A DNA stretch of 64,000 bases, from the NCBI RefSeq assembly GCF_030445035.2, contig NC_080677.1:7688001-7752000 (forward strand). Reading direction: 5' to 3'. The first letter of the stretch is position 1, and the number at the start of each line of letters is the position of its first letter. The position numbers and the translations under genes are program-made. The stretch comes from Dasypus novemcinctus. Lineage: Eukaryota; Chordata; Mammalia; Cingulata; Dasypodidae. Below the pieces are notes generated by a model, which was given only the letters and a program-made list of their open reading frames with translations, was not told the origin of the DNA and did no database searches. This document shows, one piece after another, positions 46,401 through 64,000 of the stretch.

Positions 46401-47524
46401 AGAAAGACCAGCCAACATCTACACCTGAAGAGTATACTAACATTTACTCATTAACAGAAACAAAAAGATGGGCCACCGCTCGCACCTCGGAAAGCCCGCC
46501 CCACGGCTGCTCTCAGGAGGCCCTGGTCTCGTGCCTTCTGCTCTGACCCGCGTCAACAGCTCTGATTACCCTCCAGGGACAGAGGCCTGTTTCCTAAAAT
46601 GAGACTTTCAAGAGCTGCTCCAGGATGATTTTCTTTTCCTTCCTATTCCAAGTATGGCTGATGGCTTCTTCCACTGAAAAGTAAAATTTGATTTCAGGCA
46701 GGGCAGGCAGTGCACTCTATGTGTTTTGGGAGGGAGGATTTATAATTTTCATTTTATTTTTAAAGAAGCTTTAGTTTACATAAATGATCCCGCTCAGCTC
46801 CGTCACTATTATGCTCGTAGACTGGTGCCAGGACTGGGGGGGTGAGCAGAGGAGGAAGGGGCCGGGGGGGTCAGCAGGAAGAGCCAAGGCACGACGCGCG
46901 GGTTCTCCCTCACCACCATCTTACTGGAGAACGAGCTGCTTACATGAGACTCCCACGGGCTTCGCGTGGGGAAGTCTCCAGTGACTCAGGGACTCCATAT
47001 TTCCCTGTTTCCAAAGCGCTCGCCGGTTATTGGAGTGAAGTTTAATTTTAACATTTGGGGAAGCCATTCTGAGCATCTCATTTAAGAATAACACTAGGAG
47101 ACGATGGAGGGTGAGACAACAGGCAGCATGTTCTGAAATGCAAAGTAATGGGTCCCCAAACCCAGCCATGGCCTTCGTTCCTTTGATTTGCTGAGAGCAC
47201 TAACGGCGAGCGTGTCATCCCGGCTGTGAGGACGGAGAAGGGCAAAGGGCAGAGGCTAACGGGAAGGCAGCACAGGAACCAGGCCAGAGGGACAGGGGAC
47301 AGGTCAGGAAATTAAGAAGTGGCCGTGAAGAATGAGGGATAGGGTGGTGTTTGGGGGGTGCATTAGGAATATCTTAAGTAGCATGTGTTTGCGGACATTT
47401 ATAACGTCAAGTTCCAGGGGCATCATGGTACCCCAACCAAGCCCCCGCGGGCAGTTGCCATCCCTAGAGGCACAGGCGGCGTTTTCATCCAGTCAGAACA
47501 AGATACCTGCGTCGACCAGCACTC
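46401..47524. other. Unique sequence, nothing recognised
   Basis: No gene or large repeat is recognised. Confidence 0.35.
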
Positions 47525-47700
47525 GTGTCAGGCACTGGCTGGCCCTCTCGCACTCCCCACTGGGCCACACAACCCTGAGAGGTGGGTCCCATCACCCTGA
47601 GTTTACAGATCAATCGAGGCTCCGAGAGGTGGACTGACGTGCCCTGCCCCACGAAGCCAGCAGAGGGCAGCGCAGTTTCTTCCACCTGGTGCCTGGAAAA
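47525..47700 (-). repeat. MIR SINE relic
   Basis: The sequences 'acacaaccctgagaggtgg', 'gtttacagatcaatcgagg' and 'ctccgagaggtggactgac' match the antisense MIR core. Confidence 0.65.
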
Positions 47701-48089
47701 ACTGCCCAGAGGCAAGTCGCAAACCCCCAGAACCCTGGAGCTTTCCCATCAACTTCTGTACAGAATTCCAGGCGGTCCTTTGTCTCAAAGAAACGCTCCT
47801 CAACAGAAGCCATTTGACCTTCAGGCTCGCGGTAATGGGGGCCCTTCTCAGGCGGCAGGTTCCACCGCTGCCCTGTGGGGCTGGAGGAGGACAGCCAGGG
47901 GAGATTCCAGATCCTGCGCAAGGAAACCGCCAGAGGAAGGAGCCTTTCCCTTGCTAACAATGGCCTCTTCTTTACATTTAAGTCCTGTTTATTAACATCC
48001 TGACAGGTCCTGGGTTTTTTCCTCTGCCTCACCAAAAACGTCCTCTGGGACCCCATCCGCCCAGCCTGAACTGGCAAATTCATTGTCAC
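47701..48089. other. Unique sequence, nothing recognised
   Basis: Short open frames exist on both strands without recognisable content. Confidence 0.35.
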
Positions 48090-48301
48090 CTTCACCGAAT
48101 TTCAACTTGTGCCTGCCCTGTGGAATTCAGACTTGCCAGTTCCCACAGATGTGTGAGCCGATTCCTAGAATAAACCTCCTAACACCAGCATACATACATA
48201 TGTTCTGTACAGATACACATCATGTGTGTACATACACATATATACAAACATACACACATACCCTCTCATTTGTTTCTCCAGAGAACGATGACTGATACAC
48301 A
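48090..48301 (+). mobile_element. MLT2-like LTR 3' end with microsatellite
   Basis: The sequences 'gtggaattcagacttgcc', 'tgtgagccgattcctagaat' and 'tctccagagaacgatgac' followed by 'tgatacaca' match the 3' end of MLT2-type ERVL LTRs. The usual short TA/CA stretch has grown into a (CATA)n-like microsatellite at 48186-48262. Confidence 0.65.
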
Positions 48302-48793
48302 TGGGTTGAGGCAAAATGAGTGTCGTACGATAAACTGGTTGGCTGGTTGGATGACCAGACACATGAAGGGACAAGCTGCCACCTCCACGGCATTGCAGGG
48401 CACTTGGAGCTGCCAGAGCTGCTCGGCAGGACACAGCCATGCCGGCTCAGCCAGGGCTGGGGCGGTGGGCAGGGGGCCCGCTGGCTGGGGCAGCAGAGGT
48501 CTGGCTGGCTGGCAGTCCTGCTCCGAAGGGTCACAGCGGCCTCCCGCTGAAGCCCAACGAAGGAGCACGGGGACACCTGCGGACGGTGGAAGCAGTCGAC
48601 CTCCTGCAGCAGCACTGGGCCAGAGCTCGGCCTGCACCCGCCTTCCCGGCACCCCCAGCAGGCCAGGGGGACACACTCACGCACGGGCGCCGCCGGCCTC
48701 CCAACAGCATGGTCTGTATCCCACCCAGCCTCCTTCCTCCCCGGCAGCCTTAAACAAGCTGTGTAGCGAATAACCATGCAATAGGGGTCTGCG
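48302..48793. other. G+C-rich unique sequence
   Basis: Open frames over 130-185 codons occur on both strands across 48220-48777 because stops are rare at this composition. None is recognised. Confidence 0.4.
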
Positions 48794-49388
48794 TCAGCCA
48801 GTCAAGGCAGTGCTGATGCAAACACCTTTTATAAAGGGTGTTTGTTTGGGGTAGAAGCTTGCAGTCACAAGGCCCTAGAAAATCCACTTCCAGGTACTTC
48901 CTGGAACTGAGGTACCTCCTCACCCAAAGTCAGTTGCCACATGCTGAGGCAAGATGGCAGACGACCCTGCTTGTTCTCTCCTCCTTCCTCTTAAGGCCCC
49001 GTGGGCCCAGCTGCCTCCCATCTCAGCCGTAGGCTGGCCGAGGGCTCAGCTGCCCTGGTCTAGTCAGCTGAAGACTACCAGGCGAATGGCTCATTTCTCT
49101 TCCTGGGGTTGCAGGATCCTCTTCGCTCCCTTCCTCTTTTCTCACATATCTGCTTTTGTGTTTCCCTGAGCAAAGGTCCCTTTATACAGCCCACCACATG
49201 GGCAGAGACTGGAACTGAGTCACACCCTCCTGACATGGCCGAATCAAAGCCCTCATCTTAACACAATGTCATCAAAGCCATCTCAGCGGAATCTAATGCA
49301 ATCTAAGGGAATCCCACCCAGAGGCACAGACCGGTTTACTAGCATAACCTCTTTTCTTGGAATTCATAAATAATCTCAAACTGCCACA
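48794..49388 (-). mobile_element. Xenarthran LTR-like element, copy 2
   Basis: On the minus strand it runs from 'tgtggcagtttgagattatt' to 'ctggctga'. Flanks 'gggtctgcg' (48785-48793) and 'gggtctgag' (49389-49397) match at 8 of 9 positions. The polyadenylation hexamer is mutated to AACAAA. No coding sequence is present. Confidence 0.75.
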
Positions 49389-51194
49389 GGGTCTGAGGAA
49401 AAAATGGAAGCAGCTTCACTGCCCACCTCGAAGGAGTCTAGAGGAAGCCTCCACAGCATCAGAACATAAATACCCTCCACGGGCCGTGGGGAAGGGGGCC
49501 TGGTCAGGGCTGGGACAGGAGGGCTCTGTCTTGCTCACTGACATACTAGCACCTGGTCAGCAGGTGCCCGCTCCTCAGGATGTGTCGGATGTCTGGGTGA
49601 ACCATTCCTGTTTGGGGTAAAATCTCAGAATTGCAGGGGGAAGGCGTTTTGAAAAGGGTGCAGGCCACAGACCACGCACAAACATCAACTCCAAGGCTCT
49701 GGCGCCCAATGCCGCACCTCCGGGGTCAGCGTCAGATGCCGAGGGCTGAGGACTGAGCGGGCAACCGGAAACCCAGATTCGTTCAATGTAGATGCCAGAC
49801 GATGGTCACGCAGACACAGAAGTCAAACGGGAGAATGGGGGGCCCCAGGAGCCCGCAACCCCCCCACACCTGACCAGCCCTAGGCAAAGGGCATAGGCTA
49901 AGGGCACAGGAGGGACACAGGGGCCTGAGCCTGTCCATGAAGCAGCGGCCGCCAGAGACATCGCCCAAGCCGAGAGGGAGGGAACGCCCGATTCCCGCCT
50001 CCACTCAACGGCTCAACCCAGATGTTGGCCAAGAAACCTGAAAACCGGTTGTGCAGCTGCAGGGGCCAGGGGGAGACCAGGAACGGGTCTGAGGCCAACA
50101 GGCCCTGGGTCAGCACATGGGACCCCCAACATTAAGCTGGGTATTGTGTTATCCAGGCCATTAGCCCAATCTCGTACCAGCAGTGTGGAGAACAGACTGC
50201 GGGATTATCGTAGTGTAACGTAGAAGGTTCCAGAAAGCTGACTGAGTGGAATTTGGAAACTGTAATTGTGTAGTTACATTCTCATCCATTTTCCAAACCC
50301 CTGATATCTGCTTCATCGATTATCAGAAGTCTCGTTACAAGAGGTAGATGGAATTTTAAAAATACAGCAGGAAATGAGTTCTCTGACTCTATTACCAGAA
50401 ACTATTCTTTAAGAAAACTAATTCACCCTCATGCCTCCTGAAAGGGGCACAAAACTACCTCAAAAAGCCCAGAGGATGGTAGCCCAAACCAAGCTAATAC
50501 ATTAACTCAGGCTAGTTCCAGAGTGGTTCCTTCCAGGCCTTCAGAAAATGAAAATTTGATACAAACTGACACTTCAGCAACAGCCCAAAAGAGTGCGTCA
50601 TATGCACTTGAAAATAAAAAATGCATATCCTAAAGAACTGAAAGGCAATGTCAACAATCATGACCTTCATTTTTTCCCTAATGCAAAAGGTTTTCACTTG
50701 AAAGTACGAGCTAAGCCATCCCTCGAGGGCCGATTATTGTTGTAGTCACATAAAGGAACACACAGCCATTACCAAGACGGAGATTGAGCTCTCCTTAAAA
50801 GGAGAACTGTCCACAAGAGTTAAAGTAGGAGGGAAAAGGCAAAGTGTAAAACAAAATGTGTAGTTCCATTCCATCCATTTGTAAATGTAGTTAATATGCG
50901 TATTTTATTTGCATATGGATGTGTCTACATACGTTTGTGTCTCAAATTATTAGCCAGGGCTGAAAGAGAAAAGGAAGGCAGGGACTTTTGTCTTCATATA
51001 TGTCTGTATATTTTACTGTTTTGTACTGTTTGAAATTAAATCATAAAAAACTAGCTTTTTTGTAAAGAAACAACAATACAGCAGGAAATGAGTTTTCTGA
51101 CACTGTTACCAGATTTCTTTTTTATGATGTAAAATCTAATAACCATAAGAATATAAAAGTCTAAAAAAAATTTTCCCTAGAACTAGTCAGAGGA
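49389..51194. other. Unique sequence downstream of UPP1
   Basis: No gene is recognised. It contains a diverged 39-bp direct repeat (50361-50399 and 51075-51113, 36 of 39 positions identical). Confidence 0.4.
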
Positions 51195-51785
51195 ATATTT
51201 TTTCATTTTAAAAACAATTTATTGAAGTGTATCATTCGCACATGAACATACATAACAATAAGTGCATAGTAAAAGTCGTGAACTTACAAAACAGACATGT
51301 GTAGCATCATACAGGGCTCCCATACATCACCCACCACCACCACCTTGCATTTCTGTGAAACATCATAACAAATTATGAAAGAGCATCATCAAAGTATTCC
51401 TACAAACGTGAGTCCATATCTTACATTTGGTATTTTTTTCCCCAACCTACCCTATTATTAAATACAATTTACCCAAAGTGTACGATCAGTGGCATTCGGT
51501 ATATCACTATGAGTCACATTCATCACTCCAATCAATATTAGAGCACTTTCATTACTCAAAACAAAAAAACAAACCACAATAATACCCACATGTTAACACT
51601 ACTAATGACAAATCCTATGATGTGTTCTCACCATTCTATTCATTTCCAAACACTTACAAACAACTTGTCACCCATTCCGCACAGATTGAACCTCATCTCT
51701 CCGTCCTCTTTTCTCTGGTGAATTACATTCTCTATTACATTCTTGAAGAAAATCCTGATCATGCCAATGTCGTAAAAAAATATGT
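51195..51785 (-). mobile_element. Old L1 3' UTR fragment at the UPP1 3' end
   Basis: The plus strand begins T-rich and reads 'attgaagtgtatcattcgc', 'aagtgtacgatcagtggc', 'attcggtatatcactatgag' and 'gagcactttcattactc'. This is the antisense of an L1 3' UTR. It lies in the same orientation as UPP1, starting about 180 bases beyond the UPP1 stop. Confidence 0.65.
51218..51223 (-). promoter_or_regulatory. Candidate UPP1 polyadenylation signal (AATAAA), L1-derived
   Basis: This is the first canonical AATAAA on the minus strand beyond the UPP1 stop codon. I found no AATAAA or ATTAAA between 51224 and 51965. It sits in the L1 terminus, where the L1's own signal would be. Use by UPP1 would give a 3' UTR of about 730-760 bases. 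Confidence 0.5.
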
Positions 51786-51965
51786 TCTTCTAAAGCCTGA
51801 AAAAGAAAAAGAGTCCGGGCAGTCAACTCATGAGTCCCTCCCTTTGAAATGCAACCAGATTTCCTGGATTCTTACATAAAATGTGCTCCAACAAGAGGAG
51901 ATCTGGGGCGATGCTCGTACTGGCACGAAACGACGGCAGCTTACCTTCAGAGGGGCCAAGCGGCC
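51786..51965 (-). other. UPP1 3' UTR, proximal non-repeat part
   Basis: These 180 bases between the UPP1 stop and the L1 relic carry no repeat that I recognise and no canonical polyadenylation hexamer. Confidence 0.5.
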
Positions 51966-62225
<10,260 letters not shown>

Positions 62226-62723
62226 TGTTGGGGACTGAATCACATCCCCAGAAAAGACATGTGCAAGTCCTAATCCACATGTGGGGGAGGGGCAGGTGAG
62301 TCCATTTGTAAATAAGACCTTGGAAGATGTAATCACGATTTAAGGTGTGGATTCATTCCTGACAAGCAGGTTCAAAGACCCTATTTAGATGAAACCAAAT
62401 TAAACCAGAGTGGGCCTTTATCTGTGTGACTAGAGGCCTTAGAATGAGAGGCTATTTGGACACAGTCAACAGACACTACAAACTGGTAAAAGCCATAACT
62501 CAAAGACAAAGCCACAGGAGAAGGCCACGGTCATCACCATGGGATGGAGACAGGGAGAAAGCCAAGGAACCCCGAGGAGCAGGACAAAGCAGCACCACAG
62601 CTGCTACACTCTAGGGGAAAGCATGGCCTTGACAGCATCTTGATTTTGGGCTTCTAGACTTCAAAACCATGGGACCATGGCTTATTGTGGTATTTGTCAT
62701 AGCAGCCCTAGCAAACTAAGACA
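62226..62723 (+). mobile_element. MLT1-like solo LTR
   Basis: It begins 'tgttggggactgaatcaca', contains 'gtaaataagaccttggaag', 'agagtgggcctttatctg' and 'gggcttctagacttcaaaac', and ends 'tagcagccctagcaaactaa' plus 'gaca'. This is the MLT1 plan with TG...CA ends. Confidence 0.7.
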
Positions 62724-63139
62724 TTCCTCATGCAAAATGCCTGACTGCCAATTCCACTCTCCCCAGAGACATTTCCACAGCCCGAGACCCAGCCATTTCT
62801 CTCTACTCAATAGCCTTCCCCTCTCATGCTCAGATCCCTGGATGGCTTCAGTTTCTGCCTTTCTACCAGCCGCCAAGCTATGGTGTACAGTAAGCAGTTG
62901 CAGAGAACACATGTGGAACTGGACTACAAGTGACATTAGCAATGGCAATGAGACCAGGTGGGAGCCCAGGTAAACTGGATGCCATCATTCTGACAATAAG
63001 GCTAAAATTCCACGAGTTGGGATGGCTGCTCTTCCCTGAGCTGCACCATTAATTCATCGCTCTCCTACAGGCTCACTTGCCACCTTTATATAAACTGACC
63101 TTTCAAATTACCTCCCATCACAAGTTCAAGACCCAGTCT
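62724..63139. other. Unique sequence, nothing recognised
   Basis: No repeat or exon is recognised. Confidence 0.35.
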
Positions 63140-63385
63140 AGATCCCAGTCTAGATCAACCTTGCCCAATACAATAGCCACCAGGCACACATGAATACAGA
63201 GCACTTGACACATGGCAAGTCTGAATCGAGATGTGCTATGAGTTTAAAATTCAGGTTTTTTTTTTTTTCATCTTGAAATGATAGTATTTTGGATATAATG
63301 GATTAAATAAAATCTATTCTTAAAATGAACTTCATCTGTTTCATATGACCTGTTTTTTTAGTAAATTTTTTTCTTCTGCAGGGGA
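63140..63385 (+). mobile_element. Non-autonomous DNA-transposon-like relic
   Basis: The order 'cttgcccaatacaatagcca', 'gagcacttgacacatggcaa', 'gtttaaaattcaggttttt' and 'tggattaaataaaatctatt' resembles a common mammalian MER-type element with 'tagccac' and 'gagcacttgaaatgtggc' landmarks. The family is not named. Confidence 0.4.
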
Positions 63386-63410
63386 GATTTGTCTATTATG
63401 CCTATATTAG

Positions 63411-63591
63411 TCAGCCAAAGGGGTGCTGATGCAAAATACCAGAAATCTGTTGACTTTTAATAAAGGGTATTTATTTGGGGTAGAAGCTTGCAGTTTCCAG
63501 GCCATAAAGTGTAAGTTAACTCCCTCACCAAAGTCTGTTGCCACATGTTGGGGCAAGATGGCTGCCGACATCCACCAAGAGTTCAAGCTTC
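63411..63591 (-). mobile_element. Xenarthran LTR-like element, copy 4, cut by a SINE
   Basis: 'tcagccaaaggggtgctgat' and 'aagatggctgccgacatcc' match copies 1-3. The minus-strand AATAAA is at 63470-63475. The rest of the element should lie beyond the SINE, outside the window. Confidence 0.75.
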
Positions 63592-64000
63592 GGGAAGTGG
63601 AATTGGCCCAGTGGATAGGGCATCCACCTACCACATGGGAGGTCCGTGGTTCAAACCCCGGGCCTCCTTGACCCGTGTGGAGCTGGCCCATGCACAGTGC
63701 TGATGCGTGCAAGGAGTGCCCTGCCACACAGGGGTGTCCCCCACATAGGGGAGCCCCACGTGCAAGGAGTGCACCCCATAAGGAGAGCCACCCAGTGCGA
63801 AAGGAAGTGCAGCCTGCCCAGGAATGGTGCCGCACACACGGAGAGCTGACACAACAAGATGACACAACAAAAAGAAACACAGATTCCTGTGCCGCTGATG
63901 AGGATAGAAGCGGTCACAGAAGAACACACAGCGAATGGACACAGAGAGCAGACAACTGGGGGAGGGGTGAGGGAGAGAAATAAATAAATAAATAAATAAA
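63592..64000 (+). mobile_element. tRNA-derived SINE (long armadillo type), to window edge
   Basis: The head 'gggaagtggaattggcccag', the B box 'ggttcaaacc', the full body and an (aaat)n tail run to the last base. It is inserted into the LTR-like copy 4 and is therefore younger. Confidence 0.9.

Noticed and set aside
48186..48262. Regularly spaced CATA repeats considered as a CRISPR-like array
   Set aside because: It is a simple microsatellite at an LTR end; there are no spacers and the DNA is mammalian.
48220..48777. Overlapping 183-185-codon frames on both strands
   Set aside because: G+C-rich DNA with few stops; both strands open equally and neither has recognisable content.

Overview
This window is mammalian nuclear DNA from a xenarthran, most likely an armadillo (Dasypus-like). 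The evidence is the repeat content. There are several copies of short tRNA-Ala-derived SINEs of the DAS type, with recognisable A and B boxes, and four copies of a longer tRNA-derived SINE with an (AAAT)n tail. There are also many copies of a long GT-rich L1 3' UTR that I associate with xenarthran L1s. Genes are sparse, introns are large and about half of the window or more is interspersed repeat.

Two genes are supported, both on the minus strand. UPP1 (uridine phosphorylase 1) occupies 51966-61526. Six coding exons encode the last 295 of an expected 310 residues. Every splice site is GT-AG, phases fit exactly, and the active-site residues fall at the human numbers without any gap. Only the first coding exon (about 15 residues) was not found and probably lies beyond the right edge. 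The second gene is ABCA13. Only its first coding exon (24260-24328) is here, with a TATA-like box just upstream; the rest of this very large gene must lie beyond the left edge. UPP1 followed by ABCA13 in the same orientation is the order I remember from human 7p12.3.

Layout: 1-11.8 kb is almost entirely L1, including a near-full-length but broken L1 at about 1.88-9.52 kb and a separate long 3' UTR copy with a nested SINE. 11.8-24.2 kb is mixed unique DNA with MIR and L1 relics. 24.2-24.9 kb is the ABCA13 start. 24.9-33.8 kb is layered repeats with a 2.9-kb unique GC-rich block (26.1-29.1 kb). 33.8-51.2 kb is more unique sequence with L2, MIR, LTR and L1 relics. 51.2-61.5 kb is UPP1, with repeats in its introns and an L1 relic that supplies its nearest canonical polyadenylation signal. 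61.5-64 kb lies in the UPP1 5' side and is filled by LTR, DNA-transposon-like and SINE copies.

I found no prokaryotic-type system, no CRISPR array, no viral coding genes and no structural RNA genes. The interesting observations concern how repeats sit around UPP1 and ABCA13, nested insertions that can be dated relative to each other, and a few compact sequence oddities. Repeat family names are from memory of consensus sequences; a library search would settle them.
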